Notes under the pieces: generated by a model
Databases searched by the model: none
What the model saw: the letters and a program-made list of their open reading frames with translations, nothing else
What the model was told of the DNA's origin: nothing
In this document: positions 1-12,600 of the stretch, piece after piece
Layout of the letters: each line of letters opens with the position of its first letter
Numbering within the stretch: position 1 is the first letter of the stretch
Translations under genes and position numbers: made by a program
Assembly (NCBI GenBank): GCA_030998015.1
Contig: JARWMV010000025.1
Location: 1-64,000 of the forward strand
DNA: 64,000 nucleotides
DNA from: Ceratorhiza oryzae-sativae
Lineage: Eukaryota > Basidiomycota > Agaricomycetes > Cantharellales > Ceratobasidiaceae
Direction: 5' to 3'

Positions 1-127
1 TTGAGCTACCATAAGCTGAGGCAGACACTTCCGGTTTGCAACATTCCTAGCATATAGGTACACTTTCGTCGAATACAAGAGTAATCACATTGGCTATGGG
101 TAGGTTACAACATGACTATGCAAATTC

Positions 128-1693
128 TCATTGACTAAAGTTGGTAATTCCAGAATAATTGATGGAACCAGCGGCACCACCAGAAACCTTCAGTCCGGAC
201 CAGTTCCAAGTACCTATTTACGAATTGAGCAAAAATCCTTTACGGTTGGCTGAAATCCTTACCGGTGCAAGCTCCAGACCCACAGTTGACGGCAACCCGT
301 TTGGCACTGCTTGCAACTGAGACAGTGTTGGTACCTGAGAAAGTAACGCCCTATCGAAAAGTCATTAGCTACATCCCATATCAATAGAATATAACCTTAC
401 GGAGAGCTTGACGCCTGTTCCTGGGGTGCCGAGCGTATCGGGATAACTCTGGTCTATGAGTACACCGAACTTCTTGCAGCCTGTCACAGTGTTACCGGTA
501 TATGTGATACCAGAGACAGTCGATCTGAAAGCACATTCAACATCATGCCATGTATATGCGTTGTACGCGACCTACCCGGTTGCGGCCGCCTTCGTCTTAA
601 TACGAAGCCCCTGATCATTGTTGGTTACGACGTTGTTCAGGATCTGCACGTTGCTGACGGTCACACTCGAATCAATAGATCCTACGGAAATGCCGTGTCC
701 GCCAGTGCAGCTGTTACGCTGGAAAATGATGTTTGATCCCTTGTTAATGGCGAGGCAATCATCTTGATTGTGGACGGTAGAATCCTGGATAGTAAGGTCC
801 GAGACAGATACTGCATGTGGGAGTCAGTTCAGTCAAATGAATTGAATATTTCTTAGACTCACCGTCAAAACCATCCGTGTTATGGCCAGCGGCTGACCCA
901 TTGCTCTTACTGTTCGCTGCGTCTCCAGCGGCTTTGTCACACTTTTAGGTTAGAGTATTCGATACCGAGGTGTGTGCAACTTACAATTATCGACAGTCAC
1001 CTTCGATACAACGAGCGCAGCGGTGTTGCCAAAGCTGAAGCACTGCTGGGGGGAGTTCTTGACGATGACATTGGCAAAGGTACCGGAAGATTTGATCCTA
1101 AATAACGACTATTTAATATCGTATTTCAACCAGTTGAGGTCACACCACCTACTTCATCATCGGGTGTGGTTTGGTGCTGCCAGCACTTCCAAGTCCATCC
1201 CAGTACTGCTCGCCTTGCCCGTTAAATGTGTGTCCATTCCCGTTGACTATTGGATCAACGTAAATTACGTGGTAGACTAATTTGGGATTCGCAGCTACTC
1301 ACACGTAACGCTCGTTCCAGTCAACTGAAACAGAGGGCCGGCCCAAGCAGATACACCGAACTACGCACAATAAGTTATTAACCCCCTTACATTAATTCCT
1401 ATTACTTACTGTAACGTCGCCAAGCATGTTGATGGTCGCGCCGGTGGGAGCGTCAATCTGGAATGTCTGGCCTGCGGGGACAGTAAACGAATTGATGTTG
1501 ATCTATGGGTTTCAAACTGGGATAAGCAGTGGCAGCGCGACAAAGAAAAAATAAAGCGCTAACCGTCGTACACTTGATGGGCGGCAGCAACATCACTGAG
1601 AGATGAGATTGTTCCTGTGCAGCGCTCCACTGGAGAGGCAAGTAAGACAGGGGCAAGCGAAAGCAAGGAGAGAGCAATGGCGGTATTGAACAT
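128..1693 (-). CDS. Polygalacturonase (GH28), secreted pectinase; one-base frameshift in exon 1
   Basis: Hydrolyses alpha-1,4 bonds in polygalacturonan outside the cell. Ten exons can be read on the minus strand: 1693-1564, 1502-1410, 1360-1303, 1246-1153, 1097-985, 931-863, 810-576, 524-401, 350-263 and 213-128. All introns are GT...AG and phases agree. Exon 1 gives a signal peptide (MFNTAIALSLLSLAPVLLAS). Downstream are the GH28 motifs NQDDC (catalytic Asp pair), a GGHGISVGS loop with the catalytic His, and RIKT. The mature start resembles the family pattern IKCTTV...INSFTVPAGQ. The only defect is a run of three C at 1579-1581 (G on the plus strand). One base too many separates the signal-peptide frame from the IKCTTV frame. 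Without it the product would be about 362 aa, normal for GH28. Either a sequencing error or a very young null allele; everything else looks functional. Confidence 0.9.
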
Positions 1694-3477
1694 AGTGAGC
1701 AAGGGCAAAGAAAGTAATGAAGGTGGAACAAGACCATGCCACTTATATGCTGCTGGTTCGTATATTCCAGTGAATATGCTGTTGCGTTGCGGCCCGTCAG
1801 GCGCCGCATGGTCGTCGCGACGCAGCTTTCGAACCGGCGGCGGCCCGCAAACTAAATCAAAAAATTGCTCACAAGACTGTGAGGCATCGCTACAATAGGG
1901 AAGATTTTGCTCACCTGCTCACTGCTATCTTCCGTTAAAGTTTAAAAATAGGTCATTCGAAGCCTTCGAGATTCCGGTTATCAAACAAAGCGCGGCAATT
2001 GGATTAGCACGTGAGATAGGTACGCTTATTCCACAATGAGCAAATGAATTTCATCAAATTACAGACAACGACAAGGGCCAATACCACTGTGAGGATCGCT
2101 GACGAGTCCTACCAACACATGATTTACTGCTGTAACTGTCTTACATAGCCGCGGGCTGAGCGGACAGAATAAACTGGACTCCAAAAAAAAAAAACCACAT
2201 GATTTAGTAATGTTGTGGCGAAACGTCGGTAAAACCGTTTAGGCGGTTCGCGGTTCGCTTGACAGAACCATTTACAGGTCTCAGGTGCAGCGACTCACCG
2301 TTGGCATACCTCGGAGAAATACAAAAATACGCACCTTGACGGAGACTCTGAGATATAATAAGCACCTGTGACATGACGAACTACATGCGCACCATATTTA
2401 CAATATCCAGGAACGACCTTGCTGGCCAATGCCAACAGGTCATATTCAATTCCGGGCCGTTGCCGGCGCCGGTCCGTAAACTCACCATTTATAATGGTGC
2501 GCCTACGTAACGTGATGTATGAGAAAACAGTCGATATTCCGTTAGGTTAATGCAGCAGCAGTCGCAACTTGAAGTACCCGGAATCCACGAAAGTGGAGCC
2601 ACTCGGCAAAGAAGCCCTTGGCCTTAAAATGGCGATACCTTAAAGAAGATAAAAATAACCCAGAATCCACTTTCTCAAGTCGTCACTTTGAACTGGCCCA
2701 AGTGAATATAAACTTACTCCGATGCGTGGCAGTAATTGTTATAAATGATTTGTTGTAATTTGGGCCCTCTGGACAGGTTAAGTGCTTGCCCACTGGCGGT
2801 TTGTAGAGTTGTGTAAAGAGGACAGTTGCCCACAATTTGAGGGAAGCGATTCAGTATTCGGACCAACCGATGGGCCCTGACAGATGCCTTGTATGCTCAA
2901 AATTTAAGTTTTTCTCAAAGTGCAATTGATTTTTCCCGCCTCTAGAGTATAAATGCATGCCCTCAACTGTAAATGGAGAATATGTGATTTGACACTCTCC
3001 CGCCACCACTACCTTGCTCCCTGGTAGGCCACCCTCAAGCCAGCCATACGTTTATCTAACTGGTTGGTATCCCCACCTTTCTCATTCGACAAATTTTCTA
3101 GTCACCGTTCCTTCCCCCATCGCGACATGATACCAGGCTCTTCCCCATCCGCTCTATGGTTAATGCAATAGTAGCGCTTCCGGAGCCCGGCCGGCGTACC
3201 CGAGATGTACCGCAAAACCATAGGAGGCGAACCTACGAAGTCTATCGGTTTGCGTACATGATGGGAACCCACGGAGATTTGGCGCCAATGATTGCGACAT
3301 ATCTACCTTGTGTTAGCTAAGGAGGCGCTGTTTCGGACAGCACTTTGGGAGCGAGCAGTATTGGAAGATAAGGCATGGGGCTGGTGCCTCCAATGCAGTC
3401 ATAAATGATATCATACGGATGAAAAACAGTTGCTTTTGTTGCATCTACCCGTCAAATATAATCATGGGACTCACCTA
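1694..3477. other. Intergenic region, no gene recognised
   Basis: Upstream of the polygalacturonase on one side and the GH3 remnant on the other. Only short open frames without family resemblance. A TATA-like stretch (AGTATAAATG) sits near 2946, in front of a pyrimidine-rich tract, and might be the old promoter of the GH3 remnant. A short A-run lies near 2185. I see no RNA gene or repeat here. Confidence 0.5.
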
Positions 3478-5762
3478 CTTTCAGTGAATATCACGACCAG
3501 CATGGGCGCCTTGACCTCTTGCGGGGGTAGCACTAGAGCGGGGCTCACTTGAATATCCCTTCGCTTTGTCTGCAGAATGGCCCAGTAGAAGTAAGTCTTC
3601 TATTTAGCTCTGATCGAGGTCATATTCTGATATTCTGAACAGCGTCCTGCCACTTTCACCTTCGAATTCCCAGCAGAGGATAGAGTAGTGACAATATGGG
3701 ATGATGAGTTGTTTTGCAACCAAGATGCTTCATTGAGAGCCTAGTTTATGGGGAAAGGTATGCACATCGCTCTCACATCATCAGTGGTGGGTCGCTGGGT
3801 CGCCCTCCTCTTGGCGGTTGAGACTGGGAAAGCTTCGGTCCGGGCCTGTATCTTAGTGTCAAATGCCTCCAAGGCCGACTTGTTGCTACAGGCCAGAAAC
3901 CCAACATAATCCTGGATTACCCCCTCCCTTCAATAGCGATGCATCTAGCCCACTACCTACCTCTTCGCACATCAGTGATGTACCTCCTTTCACCAGTTCT
4001 TTCGAATATTGAACTGACTTGCCCGATCTCTCGGGCTGCCTTTCACAAGACTCACTTGCTATCATCTGTTCAGGCTACCCGTCCCAGAACCGGCTCGATC
4101 ATGTGCGCATATAACCCCGTCAACGACCCGTGCACACGAACGCTTAACATGTTCGGCAAAGTACTCAAGGGCGAGCTCAAATTTCAACATTACGTTATGT
4201 ACAACTGGCTGACACACCAGACCAATGACGGTGGTGTTGCTCTAGGCGGTATGGATCTGACGGTCAGGCTTCGGGGAGGGGGTCTCAATTGGCTACACGC
4301 GTGCAGAACGGGACGGCCCCAGTAGCTCGCCTGGCCGAATCGGTTCATTGTATCTTGACTACGTACTATGCGCTCGTCGACGCCAGCAAAATTTTCCCTT
4401 GGTAGTATAACATGACCGGAACCTTGAATGGAGTCTTGAACCAGATTTATATTGCCTTGAACCCCAGAAACACAAACGCAGGCGTCTCAGCGGGTTAACG
4501 AAAGGTCATTCGCAAAAACGGCGAAGAGAATACAGCGCTATTAAACAACAAACGTACCAAAGATGGGTGCCCTTCAGCGATCAATTCAAAGTTTCCCGCC
4601 GCGCTTGGCCAAGATGCTAGTGTAAATCCGGACGGTCTGTGGTATTGTGACAGCTCCAATAGTTGTCGCGCTGGCTATGCTAATCATTTGTGCGCATCTC
4701 TACCATGTTCCCTTGTATACTTTCCGGATGTGTTCCCAGGACGCCAATAGCGTCGGTGGAGGTTCTGGTGGTGCCTATCCCCCGTATATCATGACCCGAC
4801 TCAATGGTATCCACGCCAAGAACGAAGATAATACAACACAAGTCAACTTGACGCCTAACGACTCTAGCCTGACGACGGCAGCCACAAGCGCTACTATTAC
4901 TGATACTTCGGCTGTCTTGACATATGTGTATTGAATCAACAGTGTCTGTGCGCGGAGGTGACGTAACGCTTTGGAGCAATGGTGATACCTTGATCAGCGC
5001 TGTTGCAGCTCCATGCTGAAATACAATGGTCGGTATTCACTTGGGACAATGAGTAGCTATTGTATCGGTTGTATTGTTTGCAAGCTCATCAGTTCGGGCG
5101 GGATGGAGCACTAGATCAATCACGGGAGCATGACTTCGGTTGTCTTTGATTACTTCCTCGGTTAGGAACCGGCAACGCGATTGCGAATGTTCACGACGGA
5201 GACGCGAACTCCTCGACGAGGTCAGTTTCATGGTAGACGTCTCTTTCCTCCCAGTTGATTATAGAGCTCCTTTTAGGTTCCTTTTACTCTCACTAAATCT
5301 GTCCCCCTAATTTTCTCTAAGCGGGACCTTTGCTAGCCACGTTAAGGGCCCACGCGCGGTCTTTGAACAGGGAAACTTGACCGATCAACACCGGTACGCG
5401 GATGATTGTCTCTGGACGTAAGGCTAAATGAGTGAGCATGTTCGATGCAAAGAACATTAGGCCAGGCTTCGATTCTGGTTTTGACCCGGGGTATGTTAAC
5501 TACACGATGCGGTAGACTCATTCGACACCCTAGCTATACCATGTTCGAGTACAGCAACATCAACGTCAAGTCTACATTAGGAAGCCCAATCAACGCTAGG
5601 CCGGTGAAATCGAGTGTTCGTAGCGCAAGCCAAGGCGATCCTTGGGTGTCCCCTCACAAATGATTCATTCGACAGCAAAGCAGGTCTCTAAGATGTCGCC
5701 CATACGGTTAAGGCCATCGTCAAGAACACTGGTTCTGTTACTGGATGTGGGGTTGCTAAAAC
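3478..5762 (+). pseudogene. Decayed GH3 beta-glucosidase
   Basis: Pieces of a GH3 beta-glucosidase appear in correct order but in changing frames. VNITTSMG (about 3485) matches the N-terminal VNITTGxGW motif. LNIPSLCLQNGP (about 3550) matches the SLCLQDGP motif. GSLGRPPLGG and WESFGPGLYLS (about 3790-3860) match GPLGRxPxGG and WEGFGPDPYLS. Then follow SIMCAYNPVN (about 4113), LKGELKFQHYVMYNW (about 4166-4208), a C-terminal domain with GGGSGGAYPPY, VTSVVF-type remnants, MFEYSNINVKS (about 5541) and the fibronectin-III-like HTVKAIVKNTGSVTG (about 5710). The catalytic nucleophile motif SDW reads YNW. Stops and frameshifts are spread over the whole length. An old, dead copy of an enzyme that cleaves terminal glucose from cellodextrins; boundaries are approximate. 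Confidence 0.8.
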
Positions 5763-7246
5763 GGTTAGCCTTCATATTCTCAATCCTATTGAAGTGCTCA
5801 CGAGAGGGATGTTTAGCAGCTGTCTAAACCGCCAACACAGACATGCCAACCTGTTCACTTCCTGCATGGCTTTGACAATCTGTGCCTGGGCAAGGGCAGA
5901 GCAAAGACGACTACATTCAAGCTATGCCAAAAGGACCGTGCAGTGTGGGGTGTGTAGAGGCAGGCCTGGACGGTGCCAGAGTGGACGTTTGCTCTTCATG
6001 CGAGGTCAAGAAGCCAGTCTTTGCTGCCAAAAGCAAGATTCGCTGCCTAAAAAAATGAATTCGATCAAAAATCGGATACTTGAATTTCTATCCGGAACAA
6101 CGAGTCCTGTGCTTGCATAGTTCTGAATGAAATTATTTTTTAAAATCGATCATCTTGCGGCTATACCGTTCTAATGGCTGCGCAAGAAGATTAAAATTAT
6201 GGCATGTATATGCACTACATCAATTGACACGACGAGCTCCGGACGCTCAGGCCGTCTCATCTCGGGATGGAGTGTGCAATACATTAGCCCAAACTGATTT
6301 GTATTCATCACCTCGCCTCGACGGTCCGGAGCAAGGTTTGGGCGATAGTACGACTGCGGCGTAGCACGGATTGCGCCGGATGTTTGAGGCATATTCTTTC
6401 GGACATCTGAGTGCAATGAGGTTAACGCTGCATGACGTAACGCGGGCAGGTCGAAAAGAAAAAACCAGCCAATTCGGCTCGGTGATGCAGATTAGAGGCG
6501 CCTCGAGTCAATCAAACCTGGGCCAGTGCGCTAGGCACGTCGACGCCGAGTGTGACTGTCCTGCATCTTGGGTAGATGTCGGGTCCGGGCGCAAGAGACC
6601 AAGCTGAACCGCTCGGACGAGCTCGGCGGCCGCTGGAGCGGAAAGGGGAGACAGGCGCGCAAGGCTCGGACGGATGAGCGAGGGCGTGGAGAGTAATAGC
6701 CAGCGCGGCTACAGTTTGTGTTCTGCCGAGTAGGTACATGCGCGCTATTTCCTCACTGGGATGAATGGCGAATCTAATCTTATCTTCCGAGGACCTGCCG
6801 ATAAGATCCTTACCAGGGACGATGAAATAATGAGAAAATGGTACGAAACCAAAAACGTCATATCCGGCACAGACCGGCGACCGGCGGCATGCGTGGAAAA
6901 TAACCAGGGACGACGATTCCCGCCAAGACCAAGTGATAGGTCGTGTTTTGGGCGCATTTTCTGTGCAAGATGGATGAGCAAGACAGGCATGAGCGATTGA
7001 TATCTGGCCAACTCTATCGACCAGATTGTATCGCATGACTCGGGCGATGTCGTTGTGTGTCTTGATTTGTCACATCGCGAGTGGGGGAGCCGATGGTGTC
7101 ACGTGACTGCCCTGAACGCGAACTTGTCGTACGATTGGCCAAAAAATAGTGGTCAGCTCGAATTTTCCGCGTCGAGTGTTGAGCTTCTCGCCCAGGCCCT
7201 CTTAAACGTCGTGCGCGCGTCGGCTGCTCAGCATCCCCTCACCGCC
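5763..7246. other. Intergenic region upstream of erg3, no gene recognised
   Basis: Open frames of up to 174 codons exist (for example minus strand 7036-6512), but none resembles a family, and several overlap one another on both strands, as expected by chance in GC-richer sequence. The last 200 bases presumably hold the erg3 promoter and 5' leader. No TATA box is obvious. Confidence 0.45.
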
Positions 7247-8621
7247 ATGGACATCGTGCTCCACATCGCAGACGAGCTTATCCTCGACCGGCTCTATGCC
7301 GCGGCCCTTCCCCTGTCGGCCGTGCTCCCAAAAGCGGCAGCCAACATCACGGCGTCGGCCATCCCTGCCCCGGTCCCCTCGCTGTGGACGTCGGTCGTCA
7401 ACTCGCTCCCACACCCCCCGCCGTCGGTTGCTGCAGACGCTGCGCTAAAAATCGCCGCGTTGCCAACCAACCTGCCGCCGTGGTTGATGGAATGGGCCTC
7501 GCCAGCATTGACCCCGTCCGCTTGGCCGAGGGACTACATTCCTCGCCAGCTGGTGTCTCTCTTCGCTATCACGCTCGTCGGCATCCATGTTCTCTACTTT
7601 CTCTTTGCCGCGCTGTCCTACTATCTCATTTTCGACCACGACATGATGAAGCACCCCAGATTCTTGAAAGTGAGTCACATGTCTCGGCTGATTATCGCAT
7701 CAGCTCATGCGTCTCTTGCAGAACCAAGTAAAACTGGAGATAATATGCGCGCTGCAAGCCTTTCCTGGTATGACTCTGCTCACCTTGCCTTGGTTCCTGG
7801 TGCGTTTCAACCCGAGCATCGACGACGCCACGTCTGCTGACCTTTTTCCTCCAGGGCGAGGTCCGGGGCTTTTCACGGCTGTATGTGGATCCGGCGGAAT
7901 ACGGCTACGCCTATCTCTTCCTATCAATACCTTTGTAAGCTCCTGCACCCCCTTTTACAACTTGCCATTCATTTCGGTCCAGCTTCCTGGTCTTTACCGA
8001 TTATCTCGTCTACTGGATCCACCGAGGCTTGCACCACCCGCTCGTCTATAAGCGTCTCCACAAGCCTCACCACAAATGGCTCATCCCTACGCCATTTGCG
8101 AGCCATGCATTCCACCCGGTCGATGGGTATGCCCAGTCGCTCCCGTACCACATTTTCATCTTCCTTGTAAGTATTTCATTTCAGCACCTCGCACCAAAAA
8201 CTCACTCGAACCCAATACAGTTCCCGCTTCACCGATGGCTCTATCTTGGCCTTTTCGTCGCGGTCAACTTTTGGAGCATCTTCGTACGTCCAATCACACA
8301 CATGGCTGATTACCGACCCGCGTAACGCCCCTTCTGATTTCTAGATTCACGATTCTGATATGATCACTGGCAACACGTTCATCAACGTCATCAACGGCCC
8401 TGCCCACCATACGCTGCACCACTTGTACTTTACTTGCAACTATGGCCAGGTATGCACCACGAAATCACAACTCTGTTCGGTCGCTGATCAATTTCCTTTT
8501 CTAGTACTTTACCTGGGCTGACCGGTGGGGTGGCTCGTATAAGCACCCAAGCCCCGAATTCGATCCTATGAACGATATCAAACTTGTCGATTCGGTTGCT
8601 CACAAGTACAAGGAAGAGTAG
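7247..8621 (+). CDS. erg3: C-5 sterol desaturase (ERG3)
   Basis: Introduces the C5-C6 double bond of ergosterol precursors in the endoplasmic reticulum, using a di-iron centre held by histidine boxes. Seven exons: 7247-7669, 7722-7799, 7855-7934, 7983-8166, 8221-8283, 8345-8449 and 8505-8621. Introns are 48-61 nt with GT...AG ends and phases agree, giving 349 aa. The three histidine boxes of the fatty-acid hydroxylase superfamily are present: HRGLHH, HKPHH (both exon 4) and HHTLHH (exon 6). Hydrophobic stretches around [20 protein letters not shown] and in exons 3-5 fit the membrane topology. The C-terminus [15 protein letters not shown] is typical of ERG3. The start was chosen because ACCGCCATGG is a strong initiation context. 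No defect seen; it should be a working housekeeping gene. Confidence 0.96.
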
Positions 8622-9678
8622 ATGAAAAAAACAACGGCCCGGTGCTGATGATCTATTTTATGAGGAGTCGGGGCGTATGATGGGACTTTGTGCTAATTTG
8701 TTCGACATATATATTTTTGCATAACTCGGTCGAGTGTTTATTATACTCTTGTTAGATAACTTTTGTCATTTAGACTCTTTGATTGTACCGATGTCGAGTA
8801 ATGTTTCATTTAGGGGTTTCACATCCGGGTTCTGATGGAGGGGCTTTGAGGTCTCGGCGAAAGCATCACTTAAATCCGTTGTAGGTATTTGAAAATATGG
8901 AGACACTTCATCATTCGTCTGGGGCTGTGTGGTACACGGGCGAACCTACCGCTAGTCCCTTTTGAGGATGGGATGCCACACGAGGTCCGAGGTTGATGTC
9001 AATGCTGGTACAAGCTTGGAAGGTGCCAGGTCCAAGTCGATGAATTTGAAATCCGTCCGACATTGAACCAAGGTCGGCGCTTATTCAGAGATGTTGGGGC
9101 AAGTCAGGTACATACCGGCGATGCTCCCTACAGCCAAATGATTGTTGCGTCGATCCCGCGACGTGACAGATAATCAAATTTAGAAAGATGTATCTGCCGT
9201 GTGCATATCGGGTCCGAAATATAATATGGAATTCACTTCGCCGGTTGAGTGAGTTAGGCAATGGGTGTCATATCGGCATAGACGACAAACGTCTGGGTAG
9301 TCAACTGCGATAAGTTCTGGCTAGGGTTAACGTTGGAAAATAAGTGGGGTATAAATCGCCGCCCTTGTCGGGTTGGATGTTGGGACCGATAGGTTCTTCG
9401 GCTGAGCGACTGGGATAGGAAATATTGCTGGATGTTGACGGGTTTGCAGCTCACTACCGTATTATCAGCCACCTCGGGCTGCATTGTCTATCCGAAAAAG
9501 CCATTGGGTGGAGACATTTGCGACAGTGCAATGAACCAATTTGTCAAGCGGAAGAAAACCTGTTGCAACCGTTTGGCCGAGTCGACAATGTAAAAAGTCA
9601 GATCGACTGGTTCTCAAGCGTCGTTCTCACACCCTCAACTGCCTGTACTTTCCATTAACCATTTATTGCTACTGCTTC
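8622..9678. other. Intergenic region, no gene recognised
   Basis: Begins with the 3' end of erg3 and ends at the start of the transposase-like remnant. Only short frames on both strands, without recognisable similarity and without paired exon signals. No clear terminal inverted repeat of the following mobile element was found here. Confidence 0.45.
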
Positions 9679-12600
9679 ATGGCGCATATCCCAGACCGTG
9701 AGTACAATATTCCGTGACTTTAGTTGAAGGATATTGTATCTCATACATTTGTTAATCAGCGCATATAATCATCGCTGGGAGTCGGGCTATCTGTTCGATT
9801 TGCCTGGACCCATACGGGTGCCCAGTGCGATTTGAAAAGCGAAACATCAAGCGTCATATTGCTGGCTCGGCTCATCGGAGCTACGTCAATGGATTAACTA
9901 CCCCGCCAACGCCCACCTCACAGGTATTGTCTTTGTGTGCTAACTGGAGTCGGCCGCTAACATTCTGGTTCTCATTGATCCTACAGAATCGCCCGGGCGA
10001 TCATAGTTTGGAGGACTCTGAGATTGCTCAGCTCTTTGTCGATTTGTTTTATGACGGGTCTAGGGAGGCAACTCCATTGGCCAGTCCTCACTCGCTTGCA
10101 GGCTCCTTTGTAGACGATCGACTACAGGTTGATGCATTTAACGCCCCCCTAGCCATGTCCAATCTATGAATAGGGCATCACTGGGCGACGAAATGCCGGC
10201 ACTGGAGAGTGATAGTGATTGGGAGACAGAATTGGATGTTCAATCGGACATTGAGGATTCTTGCGAAGTTTCCGGTACGTAGATTAATTCCTTCTCTACT
10301 GTTCTACGCTCATCTCATACTTGAAGGCGCTCGAGTAACTCAGACACATTCTACCCCCACGCATGTTGGTATCTCAGAGCAGGACGAATGGTTCCCTTAC
10401 CCTTCAAAGGCGGTAAGTATTCCACTAAAGAGCATATATGCGTTATCTAAATATCAATCTTATAGATGGCTCTTGCAGACGCGTTATTCAGCTCGCCCCG
10501 CTTGAACTTTTCTCATCCGCAAATGAGAGCTGTGCTCAAGTTTGCACATGAATGTGGAGCGACCAATATCCCCCCGCTTTCCGCGCTCAAAAAGACCCAG
10601 GAACGTTTAAAGTCCCTTATTGTAAATTCTTCAATCCGCCATCAAGTTCCCAGTGGTACTATATACTACGTGAACAGTATCGCAGAGAGTATCAAACAGG
10701 TATGATAAATTAAGTTACTTTGCGTCAAACCATGGCCAACACACATCATACTCGCTAGGATATATCTAACCCTTACGTTCGACCAGAGATGTCGTTCTTT
10801 CCTCATATGGACAGCGACCGGATGACCCAGGCATGGAATGGGAATAAGTTGGTGCATAAGCTTGATGATGATTTCTTGACACCTTGCGTGTCAGTGAATG
10901 GTCGAATTTTTTATGTCAACGAACTTGCTCGTTGATCAGAGGGATGGTTCATTCCTCTTCGTTGGATCCTCTTTGGCCCCAAAAAAGACCTACGGGCTGT
11001 TGGTTTCATTGCTACTGATTCATTGGTAAGTGTTTTATCTAATTTTTATTTGATGTACACTAATGAACGCATAACAATAGGATGGTGTTCATGTCCATAC
11101 CGATAAACAAACTGTTGTTCGGGTAGGAACTTTTGTTGAGAGTTTTCCCAAACGCACAGCCAGACTTGGTTGTCCCGAATTTGACAGTATGTAACCCATT
11201 TTCTTTGCTTTTACTGTGCAACATAGCCCTGACTTTTGATCATATCAGATGTGTCTACTCGTTTCAAACTTGGGATGCCCCATCCGTTACGTGCGATTGC
11301 TGGCTCTCGTCTGATATATTCAGTTCCCTTGATCATTTTCATGGACAACGCATTGGGCAACACTTCAAAACAGTGGAATAAGCACTGGTTGTGCTATATG
11401 TCTAATGCTGCTCTCCGCCGCGAGGCAGTACGGTTGGAATACAATGTGCGTTTTGTCACAACATCACCCCATGCGACCCCCGCAGAGCTTATGCATGGTG
11501 TACGCGCATCAATCGAGTGAGTGATCATTCCCTGCTTAAAACTATTGCTTATATTTCATCTTAGGTCAGCATTTAATAACCCAGTGGTCGGTTTTGACTG
11601 TGTAACTGGCCAGGAAGTACTCATTTGGCCATTTGCATTGTTCTGGGCTGGCGATAACCCAATGCAAGCCGAGCATTGCAGTAGCAGTGGCTTGACTTCA
11701 AGTCACTTTTGCCGTACATGCACTGTAGGGGGGTCCAACAAATTCAAACGATCACCTGAGGGATACCCAACACTATTCAAGGTCAGTAACCCAACCGCCC
11801 TTTGACATTTTGTTTTTATCTTGTTCTGCGAAATTGCTCTTGCCTCTTGCTATTTTGGCACCTTCTATTCTCTCGACGTAGTCACATTGCAATGTAATAT
11901 TTCGTTTTAATATACCTGACTTTGCTTCATCCGCCAGAATGACTGCGAATAATATAAGTCTAAGTTACTGACTAATGGATCATAGCCAGGGCCAAAGCGT
12001 ACATCAGCAAGTACAATCCACATAATCAATGAACACTTGGAAATGTCAATTAAACCAAGAATGATCCAACAAATCAAGGATCATGCACAAGCATCCAGCA
12101 TCAAAGATTCAGTTGCACAACCACTGATCAAACAACTGAGCAATTTGAACAAAATCCTTTGTCTCCCTACTGCTGGTGGCTTATGCCGATCACAGGCTGA
12201 GATCAACTATCTGTTGCGATTGGAGCTGGAGGCTATCAGGTGCAAATCATACATGAATCCATTGCTCAATATGCCAGGTTTGGATTCAAGCTTACATTTC
12301 TGTGCAGAATGGCTCTCACCTGTCACAAACTGACACGCATACATCCACTCTACAATATTTTCTCGATTTACTACATTTTATGAGATCTTCTTCAAAACAG
12401 ACTTGCCTTTTATGGTATATCTGTGTCATGTGACTCAGGGAATGTTCCAGACCGGTAACCGAGATGTATTTCAACTCTGATATGAAATTCCGCAGTTCCG
12501 CAGTCGCTTCTACTGCTTCTATCTCTTATCTGTTGTGACTCACTGTACGGACTTGTTTGTTATGATGTGGCTTGTACTATGTATATAAACCAGGTCAAGT

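Noticed and set aside
6512..7036. 174-codon open frame on the minus strand upstream of erg3
   Set aside because: No family resemblance, overlapped by two other long frames in the same place on both strands, and close to the erg3 promoter; most likely chance in GC-rich sequence.
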